DNA of 64,000 nucleotides from Melanopsichium pennsylvanicum (lineage: Eukaryota; Basidiomycota; Ustilaginomycetes; Ustilaginales), in NCBI GenBank assembly GCA_900208305.1, contig OAPG01000013.1:62001-126000 (forward strand), written 5' to 3'. The position numbers and the translations under genes were made by a program. The notes beneath the pieces were generated by a model, which did no database searches, was not told where the DNA came from, and was given only the letters and a program-made list of their open reading frames with translations. Below, piece by piece: positions 32,301 through 42,769 of this stretch (the first letter of the stretch is position 1; every line of letters begins with the position of its first letter).

Positions 32301-33017
32301 AGTGTGTTTGTACGTATGGGAGCTAGGGATTCGCTGTTTTCAGGCAAGAGTACATTTATGGTTGAAGTGGAAGAGACTGCTGAAATCCTACGTGCAGTTG
32401 GAAGTAAAAGTTTGGTGATTTTGGATGAACTTGGGAGAGGTACGTCTACATATGATGGATTGTGTATTGCAACTGGGGTGTTGGAGTATCTTTTGGGGTT
32501 GGAGAAGATGGCAAATTTTGTGTTTATTACACATTATTTTCAATTAGGGGAATTGGAAAGGAAGTGGGGAGAGGCAAAAGTGAGGAATTTTCACATGGCA
32601 TTTATTGAATTGCTTCCACCACCGGCTCGTTCTTTGGATGGTGATGGTAATGATGGGGAAGGGTGGTGGGAAGAGGATTTACGATTAACACAGGATGATC
32701 AAGTGGTAGGAGAAGGAGGGAATTGTTTCAATAAGGGTGGTGATATTGAATTTCTGTACAAACTGCGAAGGGGAATGGTTAGCAAGAGCTTTGGCATTCA
32801 TTGTGCCAGATTGGCTGGGCTGGATAGGCAGATTTTGGACAATGCTAGTAGCATTTCAGCAGAGTTGCAACACAAGTACAAACAAAACATCAATGCAACA
32901 AAGTGTAGGATTGTGTTCAAGACATTGTTCAAACCAGGTCGAGAGTTGGACCATAACGCATTGCAACTGGTTCAGAGTATGATGACTCGGGGCAGAAACC
33001 ATGTAGCTGCAGAGTAA
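29400..33017 (+). CDS. MSH3: DNA mismatch repair protein MSH3
   Basis: The ATG at 29400 gives 1,205 residues. MSH3 pairs with MSH2 as MutS-beta, which recognises insertion/deletion loops and acts in nuclear mismatch repair and in recombination with heterologous tails. Residues 11-18 (QASISDFF) form a PCNA-interacting PIP box, expected for MSH3. The mismatch-binding domain begins PLEMQILELKAMHPGVLLIIEVGYK. The connector, lever and clamp follow, and the ATPase has Walker A GCNMGGKST (about 930-938, Cys in the second position where Pro is usual) and Walker B VILDELGRGTSTYDG (about 1003). FVFITHYFQL and the helix-turn-helix tail follow. An insertion rich in Gly/Glu/Asp (about 1080-1110) lies after the H-loop. 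Codon use becomes markedly more T/G-ending over the last third. It is intronless and divergent from BET2. Confidence 0.95.
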   Translation: MLPPSQNFTGQASISDFFKPKLSQPDSIQSGSNNCHIRPNPSSSSSTTFEPPQKRPRVADSKNGKPRKDTIDRMAKWKFEPVKPSPTQADSVAAETSQAQPSRSQKDIARHEAFTNKLLGSNFTIDRHSRNQMQIEHMSVRDLLSPSGSPAIGTEEVHAIVIDDDDDNDGERASSSSNRFIQFASSSAPSSAVSDSRKGKARTAEAHSTPTYTPLEMQILELKAMHPGVLLIIEVGYKLKFYGEDARVASRILNIMCFPERNLLTAMIPVHRLHIHVKRLIQAGHKVGVVRQIETRALKAASKNAYTPFVRKLTALYTQSTWIDDLSSTDDMMNGVGMGGQGYTNQPKSLMAIVEQSEGGNGAEDKVSIGVVSVEVNTGHLTYDQFSDGFARSELETRIAHLAPAEVLVSKNLTKPTEKVLSYLLGSGEEGGVRIERLNTKPNYNQAFEAVTKFYRDQGFTKASTKDSGEANVSTATGSDDTQADTESATAKTSFTALVLNLPHLALIALAQIISHLTSFNLESIATLSTNFYSFSSRTTMLLNSNTLANLEIFRTTDGNTERGSLIWLLDKCKTAFGRRLLRKWVSRPLTDIKALEERLDAVTALKDGGGYVVRTLPELLKGLPDLERGLARMTYGRATPTELATVLLSLNRVTQEFKLEEATSWNTKSSLIESHLMSLAEGKEPVQRYLNQISIREARANNKASLFPDTSLYPAIQESRDNISIIEIQLRDHLKVIRKILKRPSLEYVSVAGVDYLVEVRVADSRKVPVDWLRISATKSMVRFHTPDIIRMTKLRDQHKETLEVKADAAFKEFVGQMCKQEYLALRNTVNSLAVLDVLVSLAEVADGPGYTRPIFIPSSLETKSTAVASTSNTTTTNMTTLTNSSIGVPVEIKGMRHPILEATSPLPYIPNDVSLCTANASPGVVLMGCNMGGKSTVARSLGLCIILAQIGSYLPCTHAKLGLHDSVFVRMGARDSLFSGKSTFMVEVEETAEILRAVGSKSLVILDELGRGTSTYDGLCIATGVLEYLLGLEKMANFVFITHYFQLGELERKWGEAKVRNFHMAFIELLPPPARSLDGDGNDGEGWWEEDLRLTQDDQVVGEGGNCFNKGGDIEFLYKLRRGMVSKSFGIHCARLAGLDRQILDNASSISAELQHKYKQNINATKCRIVFKTLFKPGRELDHNALQLVQSMMTRGRNHVAAE

Positions 33018-33443
33018 AAAATTTATAGGATATCAAGTTTTTTTTTTTTTTTTAGTACGTTCAAACTTTGCTTTTTGTCAGCCGCTACCAGCATGGTTTG
33101 CTGGTCAAAACACAGTAAAAGCCTCATGTTCTGTTGCAAGTCATGGTTCAATTACGATGTAAGATTTCATGCATTTTTATCCAATCTGGCTCCCCACCCT
33201 CTGGTAAACACAAACCTGTAGTTTTCGCCAAGATCGCACTGCTACCAGGCATCCACCTCAGACCCTGACAACTTTATCCAGGAGAAGTATACCCTCACAA
33301 CAGCGACGGACATTTTTTCCACTCAACGAAATTTCCCCCAGTCTTTCAAACTTCACGCGTTCTACAGAATTTACGTTGGGAGTACAAATATAGAAATTCC
33401 ACATCATGCCCAAGAACAAAGAATAGGATCCGGACAGGGAGAG
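33018..33443. other. Convergent MSH3/RIM101 intergenic region
   Basis: This 426-bp space should hold both transcription terminators. It contains a 15-bp T run at about 33039-33053 soon after the MSH3 stop. No gene was seen. Confidence 0.5.
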
Positions 33444-35906
33444 TTACACATCGCACTCCATCTCCCTCTCTCGCATTGGCCTTGATGACGATAAAGCTCT
33501 CGACTCCTTAGGAATGTCATTGAGCAACTGGCTGAGGGTAGGCAGTGTGGGTCTACCAGGTGGGGTGGGTGTGCTGTTCCTATCACTCCCGTCATCACGC
33601 CTCAATCTCTCCTCCTTGTGAACGGCGCTAGGCGTGATCTCACCGTCCTCAGTGTTCCTCCTATGTGGCAAGCTGGCGGTGAGGATGGGTGGCAGACGGA
33701 TTCCGTGATCTGCCTGAACCTTTGCCCTTGCTTTCTCGGGGAAGTTGATTGCAATAAGCAAATCGCGGATAAGACGCACGTGTTCTCGACGCATGGCTTC
33801 CGAACTCTCTTCCGAAGCAGGCGCAGAAGGACTCCGAACATGTGGACGTCCAAGACCTTCCATCTGCGACACACGGTCGACGAGGCTAGGGTAAAGCGAG
33901 GATGACGAAGACGAAGAAGAACAAGAAGAAGAACAAGAAGGCGTGGGCGGGCCACCAGGCGCTGATTGACGACTATCGCTCTGGGAAGACACACCACGAG
34001 GCGACTCAGAGTCGAGCAGCGAAGAGATTGAAGCGCATGTGGAGGCCGAGTTGGATCGGATGGGTGGTAGCCTTCGAGAGGCTTCAATGGGGCTCACACG
34101 TGGATAGAGGCCGTGCGAGGGGGAGGAGCTGCCACGTCGACCGGCTGCCTCGCTCCAGCCAGCCTCAGAAGAAGCAGCGGGCGAGACAGAGCGGAAGCGA
34201 CTGCTGACCTGAGAGGCATCATCGTCGAGCTCATCCTCTTCCATAGCGTCTTGCTCTTCCGCCTTGACGTGGCGGTAAGGACCTGCACGGATGAGGCTGG
34301 CTTCCTCGGGGGCGGCACGGGTGAGTGCCTCGACACGGCGGTAGCTGTGTCCGCCAGCGTCCATGGGTGCAAGCTGGGGGACGATAGCAGGCCCTCGAGC
34401 GACGCGGACATTGTCAAACGAGGGCTGTTGCATCTGTGTCGAGTACGAGCTGGTGTCAGGATAGTAAATGTGGCCGCCATAATGACCCTGAGCACGGCTA
34501 GGGAGCTGAGCAATGCTGCGCTGGCCATTGGCAAGGAGCGACTCATCGAAACCGGGAATGTTGGTGAGACCGTACTGCGAAAGTGACGAAAAGTCAAAGT
34601 CGGCATCACGACCCTGCGATGAGAACGACGACGAGGCCGAGGAGCTCGACGCATTCGATGAGAAGCTTTGAGATTGCGAGCCGCCAAGGGTGGAAGCGGC
34701 ACTGGCACCTAGCTGAAGAAGGAATGCGTTGAGCTGAGCAAGGTCGGTGGACTCCTGCTTAGCCTGTGCGCGGGTTGCCTCCATCTTGTTGAAGGCAGGG
34801 TTTACTTGGGCTTGGCCGTAGGCAGCGGATGGGTCGAAGGTGGACAGAATGGCGTTGAGCGAGACATCATCGATGCCGTTGACACCAAACGTCTGGTTGA
34901 GCCTCTCTGCCATTTGCGAGTCGTAGGCGGGAGCCATCTTTTTACGTCGGAGATCGCCAAAGAAGTCCTCGACCTGCTCGTGACCACGCTTGCTACCGGC
35001 GAGATTGTGACTGGTGGTGGCACCATGAGCGAGGTAGAGGTATGAAGTGGGATCGGTGGTGACCTTGCTGCGAGGGTCGAGGCTGGAAGCGAGGTGCATG
35101 TACGAGCCACGGTCCTGTGCGTAGTGGATGGAGGCTGGACTGCTACCCTGTGGTGTGTCGATGCGCGACGACATGGGCGAAAGAGAAGCGCTTGATGTCG
35201 AATGTGCGTAATGATCGCGGGCTGCGGTGGGGAGGGATGGGTATGCTGAGGGATATGCTGATGCGGAAGGGTAAAGAGCGTGCTGAGTGGGGACGGCAGG
35301 GTAGCCGAGGTAGCTGTTGGGAGCGTGCACGGGAGGGTATGGGTAGGCACCAAAGGAAGAGGTATGTTCGGATGTGCTGTAGGCTCGTGCAGCTGCGTTC
35401 TGTGCTGCCTTATGTTGACGCTGTTGTTGATGCTGCTCGGTGTGGATGCGCTCGTGCTTTTTGAGATCCTGTGGACGCTTGAAGTTCTTGCCACAGACGT
35501 CGCAATTGTGAGGCTTGAGCGGTGTGTGCACTCGAATGTGAGAGGTGATGTGGTCACGCTTTGCGCAGCTGACGTCGCAGCCTTCCCACTTGCAGGTGAG
35601 GCAGAGGTTGTTGGTGGACTTGCGTCCGACGTGATCGTCGCAAAGATGCATGTAAACGACCTCTGGGTCGTAGAATACCTTGCCGCAGTCGTCCCATCGG
35701 CAAGTGATTGGCTTTGCAGCGAGTGACTCAAATTCGGCAGTGTCTGAAATATTGGCGTTCATTTTTGACGACGGTGATGGCGATGATGACGAGAAGGAGG
35801 TGGCTGTGGAGTGGTGAGAGGGAGCGGGAGAAGCGCCAAGATGGCTGCTGGAAGCGGCGTAGCTCGAGTGCTCGCTGACCGAAGCCGGCGAAAGGTGATT
35901 GCTCAT
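33444..35906 (-). CDS. RIM101: pH-response transcription factor Rim101/PacC
   Basis: The ATG at 35906 gives 820 residues; the longer frame starts only with a TTG. Three C2H2 fingers at about residues 69-155 have the Rim101/PacC signature: [40 protein letters not shown] and [17 protein letters not shown]. In this family the full-length protein is inactive at acid pH and C-terminal proteolysis at neutral to alkaline pH, through the Rim20/PalA-Rim13 pathway, releases an active DNA-binding form that recognises GCCARG. Two YPSL motifs, at residues 222-225 and 672-675, fit the YPxL/I motif bound by Rim20/PalA. The middle is Ser/Ala/Gln-rich, and a conserved-looking helix ([20 protein letters not shown]) lies near residue 710. 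Its upstream region is filled with GCCAAG sites, pointing to autoregulation. It is convergent with MSH3. Confidence 0.93.
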   Translation of the reverse strand: MSNHLSPASVSEHSSYAASSSHLGASPAPSHHSTATSFSSSSPSPSSKMNANISDTAEFESLAAKPITCRWDDCGKVFYDPEVVYMHLCDDHVGRKSTNNLCLTCKWEGCDVSCAKRDHITSHIRVHTPLKPHNCDVCGKNFKRPQDLKKHERIHTEQHQQQRQHKAAQNAAARAYSTSEHTSSFGAYPYPPVHAPNSYLGYPAVPTQHALYPSASAYPSAYPSLPTAARDHYAHSTSSASLSPMSSRIDTPQGSSPASIHYAQDRGSYMHLASSLDPRSKVTTDPTSYLYLAHGATTSHNLAGSKRGHEQVEDFFGDLRRKKMAPAYDSQMAERLNQTFGVNGIDDVSLNAILSTFDPSAAYGQAQVNPAFNKMEATRAQAKQESTDLAQLNAFLLQLGASAASTLGGSQSQSFSSNASSSSASSSFSSQGRDADFDFSSLSQYGLTNIPGFDESLLANGQRSIAQLPSRAQGHYGGHIYYPDTSSYSTQMQQPSFDNVRVARGPAIVPQLAPMDAGGHSYRRVEALTRAAPEEASLIRAGPYRHVKAEEQDAMEEDELDDDASQVSSRFRSVSPAASSEAGWSEAAGRRGSSSPSHGLYPRVSPIEASRRLPPIRSNSASTCASISSLLDSESPRGVSSQSDSRQSAPGGPPTPSCSSSCSSSSSSSSLYPSLVDRVSQMEGLGRPHVRSPSAPASEESSEAMRREHVRLIRDLLIAINFPEKARAKVQADHGIRLPPILTASLPHRRNTEDGEITPSAVHKEERLRRDDGSDRNSTPTPPGRPTLPTLSQLLNDIPKESRALSSSRPMREREMECDV

Positions 35907-36166
35907 GATGTGATGCGTTTGCAACAACGTGGAAGTGGGGTTCAATCGATTGAATTGGGAGACGTATGAGCTGGCAGTGATGTGGAAATGTTGTTATCGA
36001 ATTGAAGAGACAATCGAGCGATGGTTGATGATGAGAGAAGAGATGTAGGAGCAAGTTGACGTTGATGATGAGATGGATAAGAGGCGAAAGGGTTGGATGT
36101 GACTCAATTACGTGGGGCGATGTCGAGTATATGAGGGTTCGAGGTCAAGGATGAGACGGGGGGGAT

Positions 36167-37388
36167 GCCAAGAATCTAAAGTCGGGAATGGAATGCCAAG
36201 ACTTGGCAGTCGATCCAATCTGGGGAGGGTGGCCAGAGAGCGAAGATGGAATGCAGAAGAGGCTTGGCGTCTGTGGTAATGCTTTGGGGTTGAAGAAGGT
36301 TAAGGGGTGAGAAAGGGGAGGAAGGGGGATATATGAAGCAAGCCAGCAACAGCAGCGTTGGGAGAAGTCTTGGCGATGGTTGGCAGAGGGGAATTGGGCG
36401 ACTGGGAGAGCTGGCGGGCAAGGAGAGTCGAAGAAGAGGGACGAGGATGGGAAGGAAGAGGGCTGACTCAATCGAATGACTGAACGCAAGGGCAGTTCAG
36501 TGGGCAGTAGAGATACAGAACACCAACCTACTGTAAAGTAAATTTACGTTGTATGAGGCAGTCACCAGAGCAGCAAAGGTGTGGGAGCCAAGGTTTCAAT
36601 TTCTTGGCAAACAGAAGCTCAAGAGGACAGACAACTGGGTAGCGTTTCTTGGCCCTCTCTCTCTACAACGCAGACACACTCAAAAATAACAAACCAACAA
36701 GTCTAGCATTGTCAAGCACTGCTTATGAGGCACTGGACAAGCCAAGCTCTCAGCCTTGTGTGCAATCGGGAAAGCGAGCGACACATGCAATTTCAGCACA
36801 TCACACTTACTTACACCCACCACCGAGAGCACACCAATAAAAAAGAGAAAGAGAATGCGATGAGACCCCACCTGCTCAGTGCCACTTATGTGATACGGAA
36901 TGCCAAGACCTTTCAAGAATATAGTCGACTGCTCTGCTGCTATTCTAGCACTTTGGCTGTCAGAGCTTACTTTCTTGGTTCGGGTTTCGCAGCCAGAACT
37001 TACGAATATACAAGAAACTGTCGCTGGTTTGAATTGCGAAAAGTGTTTCAGCAAATTTGAAAGAAACGAAAAAAAAAAAAAATCAAAGTCCAAAGAAAGT
37101 CTTGAATCCAAAATCTGTCGAAAAGCCCGGCACAGCCGATCCGAAAAAAAAAAATTAAAGGCAAAATGTAATAGCACCAATTCTGGTGTTCAAAAATATA
37201 TGTCACGCGTCCCTGTTTTTCTTTTGATAGGAATTTAATTCAGCCAGACGAGAATGCCAAGAAATCGTGGTCCTCGTGAGCGACACACTGACACAGTGTC
37301 ACCTCTCGCAATGTGCTCCAGACTCAACTGAGCCGCAGGTCTTGGCAATCGAGTGCACGCTGCTCCACGGAATGAGATGAATGCCAAG
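36167..37388. promoter_or_regulatory. Cluster of 13 GCCAAG (Rim101/PacC-type) sites upstream of RIM101
   Basis: GCCAAG occurs on the + strand at 36167, 36195, 36587, 36741, 36902, 37256 and 37383, and as CTTGGC at 36202, 36263, 36369, 36603, 36648 and 37341. The 36195/36202 pair is a near-perfect inverted repeat. About 0.6 would be expected by chance for one hexamer on both strands in 1.2 kb at even composition; other intergenic regions here show somewhat more than that (three in 0.93 kb upstream of LYS1), but far fewer than this. GCCARG is the established PacC/Rim101 target, so these are probably autoregulatory sites of the RIM101 promoter, which lies 260-1,480 bp downstream on the minus strand. 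Confidence 0.7.
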
Positions 37389-39167
37389 ACTTTTTTTCTC
37401 TTTCGATAATGCATCTCTGCTATCTCATACACTCACTGTCATACTTTATGTCGCTACACTCCGCATTTCGCTGGGTACAGGGTGGAGCGATGAGGACTTT
37501 CGGACGAGAACGAAAAGACCCTAAAGCGCATGGGACGGCAAGAGCCGAATCTGACGTGATGAGCACTTGCTAACAGCAACTAAACCTGCTCTGCTCTGGC
37601 GCTCTCGTCCGTCCAAAACAGTAAGGCTGTCTTTCATCTAAGCAGCTTGCTTGGGTCTGCACACATTGCTTCACAGACCTAATCGTCGTCACTGTAAAGG
37701 CTTGGTAAGTAATCGCACACCGTCTTTTTGCCTCACGCCAACTTGATTTTTAAGAAGCCCACTGGTCCAGCCTTTTTACCCTATTCCCACGAACAGCTTG
37801 TTAGACAACAGACCGCAAAATCCTGCTGCATCAACAAACCATAACAGAGACAAGGGAAATGGAGCAAGCTGGCCCGAGCCAACTAACGCGCCCACAAAAC
37901 CAGACCGGCTGCACCACATTTCGGCACGCGCAAGTCATTGCATTACAAATGCCTTGCATACAGTAATTGTGCCGTCATGTTGAAATTCAATTCACACCCA
38001 GCTCAAACCACCTTTTTTGTATTTTTCCCACCTCTTGTTATCCACCCAACATGCCGGGCTTTGATCTGCAAAGACGGCAGACCGTCCCCTGCCAAATACA
38101 TGATACCATGCCGAAACGTGCGTCATGTATCCATACTTTACTGTATTGTATTGAGTGATGCTCCGGATAATCGCAATGCATCGACCTGCTCCTTTCTCAT
38201 GCGATAGTACACTTCATTTTTCACAGCCCGTCTCGCGCGAATTTCATTTTCCTCCTAGACAACCACAATGTGGATACGTTGAACGCGGAATCCCGATAGC
38301 ATTGGTCAAATGCCTTGTCTTGATGGCTTCAACGACTCTTGGTGGCCTGCACATGGCACAAGATTGAGATGGTGCCATATGCATGCTTGCTTCTCCTCGC
38401 GTGGTCTCCATGATCGCTAGATAGATTCGACTACTTTCGTGTGTACGCTGCATTTCGATGCTATCGTACTGGATAGTGCATTATCTAAAGACTGCTTCCA
38501 ATAGATTGGTAGCACGCCTCAATTTGTCAAGTGCTACTTACTCAATGAATAGGAAAAACAGACTCAAAAACCAAGATTGGCTGTGTGCTACTCATCCTTC
38601 CCTTCAGTCTCGGTCCGAGGTTAGCTGTCCCACATTCAACCTCAGTGCCGCGTATCAGAAGTCTCTGAACTACTGTACTGTATTGGCAGTGACAATCATG
38701 GCTGATCTATATGTTGGCATGGTCGTCGCAACCCCGCAACGTGGGAACAGAGGGTGTCTCGCGATACGCCAAAGCAATCGCAGAGTAGCAAGGGCTCTGG
38801 AAAGCTGCACGCTCAGACATGTGCGCCTGCCCATGAAGGCACGAACGAAGGAGAAAAATAGCCGGTCCCATCACGCACAGTACAATAAAGTATTAATAAA
38901 TTACGTTACTGGTACCTGCCAAGCATCGACACAGCCAAGTCTATCTGCCTGTCTTGGCAGGGAATAGCACAATGCAGCCAAGACCTCATCTCCGATTACG
39001 ATCCCTTCCATTCTCCCCGATCTTCCTCCTTTTGAGCATTGGAACCCATCGCACCCTCTCTAATTGGCCAGAAAAATCATATGATAGTCACAATATCAGC
39101 TGCTTGCCACATGGTGTCGATACCGTTGGGAATGCGTCTGTGTGCAGTGAAATCAACTGTTACGTGT
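37389..39167. other. Gene-free stretch with a second GCCAAG cluster at 38918-38982
   Basis: No protein gene is convincing in these 1.8 kb; the longest frame (38458-38967, 169 codons) has no family resemblance and its composition is not coding-like. A tight group of four sites lies at 38918, 38934, 38953 (as CTTGGC) and 38977, within 65 bp. The stretch could hold a non-coding transcript or distal control elements of RIM101, which is speculation. The ORC6-like gene ends at its right border. Confidence 0.45.
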
Positions 39168-39648
39168 TCATAAATGAGGGCTTGCGCTCTCTGAAGAGGG
39201 TGAGATGGTGACCAAAAAGTCTCTTGGAGCGTCCAGATAGCGCCAAGTGGGAGCCGACGATCGCAGCTTTTCAATTGTAGATTGAACACGATTGATCCTG
39301 ATCCTTCTGTGCCTTTGATCCTCCGCTTCCTCTAGCTCATCTAGTCGGTTAAGGCTGGAATGTATCGCGAGACCAAACACCACTTTTGTCATTCTCCTTC
39401 GCTTGTTGCGTCTGGGCTGCATCTCGGATGACATGTGTCCAGATGCTGCACCACTTGTAGCGTCCCTAGCTGCACCAGAAGTATTTTTGGCAGCACCTTC
39501 GGAAGAAACAGCGGGCACTGCTTCAGTGACAGTCTCTGTTGCTTTCCCTTTGCCTAACGCTTTCGGTTTGGGTTCCGGGGCAGCACGCATGGTTTGATCA
39601 AAGAGACTTCCAGCCTGAACAGCTTGCGCTTTGGCCAACAGCGCCTCT

Positions 39649-39679
<31 letters not shown>

Positions 39680-40192
39680 GATCGGTCGCTTTCAGCGGAG
39701 ATGGTCGGATGGGTCGAGCTGCATGAGCTGCGGCAGATAAGCTTGCTTCAAATGCATCGGATGGTCCCGACAGCGTCTGCGAAGAGGCATTAGATACTGA
39801 CTGTACAGCCATTCGGAAGTCTCTCTCCGCAATAGCAAATTGGGCGGGAGGCAAACCACTGGCTCGGATGGCTGTGCTTCGATCGGGTATGCGCGAGTCG
39901 AGGCTGTAATGAGAAACAACACAGAACAGGATTGCAAAGATCTCGTGATCAGCTATCATCCAAGGAGCAACGAATTGACACTGCAACAAACGCCTTTTTT
40001 GAACGCTTACCTCTCAGCCGCTAGATAGCAGCAAACGGCTACAACACCAGTGCCTGCATTCTTGACCGCCTTCTGATTGCCTCGACGTGACCAGATGTCC
40101 ACCGCAGCAAAATAGGATTCGGCTCGGTCGATGAGTGGGCCTGTTCGAATGCCACATAGCGACTGGATTTGGGCTCGACGTGAGGCCGACAT
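39168..40192 (-). CDS. Putative origin recognition complex subunit 6 (ORC6-like)
   Basis: Two exons, 40192-40011 and 39903-39168, joined across a 107-bp intron (GTAAGC donor, TTACAG acceptor), encode 305 residues. The N-terminal 90 residues pattern-match the TFIIB-like fold of ORC6: RAESYFAA, a basic stretch, GTGVVAVCCYLAAES, then IPDRSTAIRASGL and a following helix ending in RDFRMAV. Human ORC6 has the same spacing of AEEYL, SSAVMCLDLAAS, LDRAYLIKLSGL and SFECLL. The middle is Ala/Ser/Lys-rich with a poly-Ser tract coded by (TGC)n at 39651-39676, and it ends in a basic RRNKRRRMTKVVFG segment. If correct it acts in the nucleus in replication licensing. Identification rests on pattern only, so another helical nuclear protein is possible. 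Confidence 0.5.
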
Positions 40193-40597
40193 GATTTGTT
40201 TCAGTCTTGTTCCCTTCTTATGGGCTATTCGCGTAGGTATGGAATAGCTCGTGTTTGTTATGCACTGCCGTTGCAACATCAAATGGGGTCCGACCACATC
40301 AACACCAGAGCTTGACCTCGAAATCCGAAACCCGAAATTAGACTGCCAGTCACGCGGAAAAAACATCACAGAGCATCTTTGAAGGCAGTTTGACAATGTA
40401 CTGTAATGTACTACTATATCGTACAGTAAATTTACTCTGTAATTCGCTGATTGGCAGCTCTGAGCAAGAATCAATCCGAGTCAGAATTCTGGTCGACTCG
40501 TTTGATGCACTTAGCTTTTGTGGCCCACTCCTACTTCAACCTACTTCTCTCTTCACAACGTTCACCACACATCACCTGCGCTTGCTCTCTCCCCAAC
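40193..40597. promoter_or_regulatory. Shared ORC6-like/AspRS upstream region with GTAAATTTAC palindrome
   Basis: The 405-bp region separates two divergent start codons. It contains the palindrome GTAAATTTAC at 40426-40435, preceded by GTACA and a TACTGTAATGTAC segment. The same palindrome recurs upstream of RIM101 and DPP1. CT-rich sequence precedes the AspRS ATG. Confidence 0.5.
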
Positions 40598-42280
40598 ATG
40601 GCCGATCAAGCTACCGCTCATCCAGAGCAGCAATCCGCTGACGTCGTCCCTACCCACGTCGTAGATGGCGAGGAGCTCAACCCCGACGGCACCCCGCTTT
40701 CCGACAATCAAAAGAAGAAGCGTGCCGCCAAGGCTGAAAAGGAACGCATCAAAGCCGAGAAGGCAGCCAAGCTTGCCGCCGAAAAAGCTGCCCGTGAAGC
40801 AGCCGATGTCGACTTTGCCTCTCAAAACTATGGAAAACTTGCCCTCAACATGTCCCAGGAACGCACTGGTCGAAAGTTTTCCAAAATCTCCGACATCTCT
40901 CCTGAACGCGATGGCGAGCATATTCTCCTCTCTGCTCGCGTTCAGACTTCGCGTGCTCCCTCTGCTAAGCTCGTTTTCCTTACTTTCCGCCAGGGTGTCG
41001 ATTGTGTGCAGGCCACTCTTGCTCAGGCTCCCGAAAAGGTTTCGCGCCAAATGACAAAGTGGGCAGCGGGTCTTGCGGCTGAGACCATCGTCACTGTTGA
41101 AGGCACCATTGTTAAGACGCCCAAACCAGTCGAGAGCAAGACCATCACGGTCAAGCAGGCCGAAATCAAAATTTCCAAGATCCACTCTACCAGCGAAATC
41201 GCTTTTGAACAGCTTCCTTTTGGCGTTGACGACGCAACTCGAAGCGAAGTCGAAATCGCCGCATCGCAGCAAACCGATCGACCTCTTCCTCCTATCGCCC
41301 TCGACACTCGTCTCGACAATCGCGTACTCGACCTTCGAACCACCACCAACCAGGCCATCTTCCGTCTCACCCATGGAGTTTGCAAGTTGTTTCGCGAGTA
41401 CCTCGACAATTTGGACTTTGTGGAAATTCACTCGCCCAAACTTCAGGGTGCTGCCACCGAATCCGGTTCGTCCGTGTTCAAAGTGTCGTATTTCAAAGGT
41501 CAGGCTTTCCTGGCTCAGTCTCCTCAACTTGCTAAACAGATGGCTATTGCTGCTGACTTTGGTAAAGTGTACGAGATTGGACCCGTATTCCGTGCCGAAG
41601 ATTCCAACACCCATCGTCACATGACCGAGTTCACTGGTCTGGATCTCGAGATGGCATTCAACGAACATTATCACGAAGTTGTTGACGTTCTCGATGGCCT
41701 CTTCACCTTCATCTTTCGAGAACTTCCAAACCGATACAGAAAAGAGATTGATGCAGTCAAACGTCAATTTCCGTGTGAAGAATTCTTGCTTCCCGAGAAA
41801 ACGGTTCGATTGCAGTACAAGGATGCGATTGCGCTGCTTCGCGAGGCTGGTAAAGAAATTGGAGATTACGAAGATCTTTCGACCGAAATGGAACGATTTT
41901 TGGGTGGATTGGTGAGGGAAAAGTATAAGACCGATTTTTACATGTTGGACAAGTTTCCTTTGGAGATCAGACCTTTCTATACTATGCCTGATCCGAGTGA
42001 TAACAAGTATTCCAACAGTTATGATTTTTTCATGAGGGGTCAGGAGATTTTGTCGGGTGCACAGCGTGTTCATGATGCAGCGTTTTTGGAGAAGAGGATG
42101 GGAGAGTTTGGGATTGCGGTGGAAAGTATGAAGCATTATGTAGAGGCGTTTAGGTTGGGATGTCCGCCTCATGCAGGTGGTGGGATTGGTTTGGAGAGGG
42201 TGGTCATGTTCTATTTGGGTTTGGGTAATATTAGAAGGGCTAGCATGTTCCCTCGTGATCCGAAGCGTTTGGACCCTTAA
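40598..42280 (+). CDS. DPS1: Aspartyl-tRNA synthetase, cytosolic
   Basis: The ATG at 40598 gives 560 residues; the frame is open to 40451 but the family start and a CT-rich leader favour 40598. A Lys/Ala/Glu-rich N-terminal extension (about residues 25-75), typical of eukaryotic cytosolic AspRS and thought to bind tRNA, precedes the OB-fold anticodon-binding domain (about 100-210). The class II catalytic domain contains the conserved LDNRVLDLRT entry, FLAQSPQLAKQM, motif 2 FRAEDSNTHRHMTEFTGLD and motif 3 GGIGLERVVMFYLGLGNIRR. It charges tRNA-Asp in the cytosol. Length equals the family norm and there is no intron. Leu codons shift from CTC/CTT at the 5' end to almost only TTG at the 3' end. 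Confidence 0.96.
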   Translation: MADQATAHPEQQSADVVPTHVVDGEELNPDGTPLSDNQKKKRAAKAEKERIKAEKAAKLAAEKAAREAADVDFASQNYGKLALNMSQERTGRKFSKISDISPERDGEHILLSARVQTSRAPSAKLVFLTFRQGVDCVQATLAQAPEKVSRQMTKWAAGLAAETIVTVEGTIVKTPKPVESKTITVKQAEIKISKIHSTSEIAFEQLPFGVDDATRSEVEIAASQQTDRPLPPIALDTRLDNRVLDLRTTTNQAIFRLTHGVCKLFREYLDNLDFVEIHSPKLQGAATESGSSVFKVSYFKGQAFLAQSPQLAKQMAIAADFGKVYEIGPVFRAEDSNTHRHMTEFTGLDLEMAFNEHYHEVVDVLDGLFTFIFRELPNRYRKEIDAVKRQFPCEEFLLPEKTVRLQYKDAIALLREAGKEIGDYEDLSTEMERFLGGLVREKYKTDFYMLDKFPLEIRPFYTMPDPSDNKYSNSYDFFMRGQEILSGAQRVHDAAFLEKRMGEFGIAVESMKHYVEAFRLGCPPHAGGGIGLERVVMFYLGLGNIRRASMFPRDPKRLDP

Positions 42281-42769
42281 AATAATAGTACAAGAATCTT
42301 ACAAAGATGCCAAAGCTCCACATCCAAGGGTGGTAAAGCGACAATGGTACTGTAGTTCTCCTGAAAACCCCCACATTACTTGTCTCGTCATCGTTGAATC
42401 CGTCTCTCAGCATTTTTACATGAAGAACGAAACAAGATCAAGTGCAAGTGCAAAACATCCACAAATTCATTTCCGTAACACATTAGCTGCGCTCATCGTA
42501 CTGTGTCACTTCAAACTTCCTCAAGAAAGAATGTGTTTTTTGACATTGCAACACCTCACACAAGACCGATCAGAAGCAACCCGAACAAGCCTGTCTGTGT
42601 TGGGGTCACGTCTTTGTTTCTGTGCAAAACACTTGGACTCGAAAAGCGTGCCTGAAATTAGCTAGTTTGAACTTTACACAGTCAAGTACTACAAAAAAGA
42701 AAACAGATGACAGTCAAACTTGATCTTTTAAGACTGGGTGAGAACAAGGGTGAATTTTTTCTCTCTTAT
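42281..42769. other. Convergent AspRS/LYS1 intergenic region
   Basis: No gene is seen in these 489 bp, which should hold the 3' ends of both neighbours. No repeat was noted. Confidence 0.5.

Noticed and set aside
38458..38967. 169-codon frame between RIM101 and the ORC6-like gene
   Set aside because: Residue composition is random-like, there are no motifs, and no splice extension improves it.
40562..42172. 536-codon open frame antisense to AspRS
   Set aside because: It mirrors the highly biased codon use of AspRS, has no family resemblance, and the sense protein is certain.
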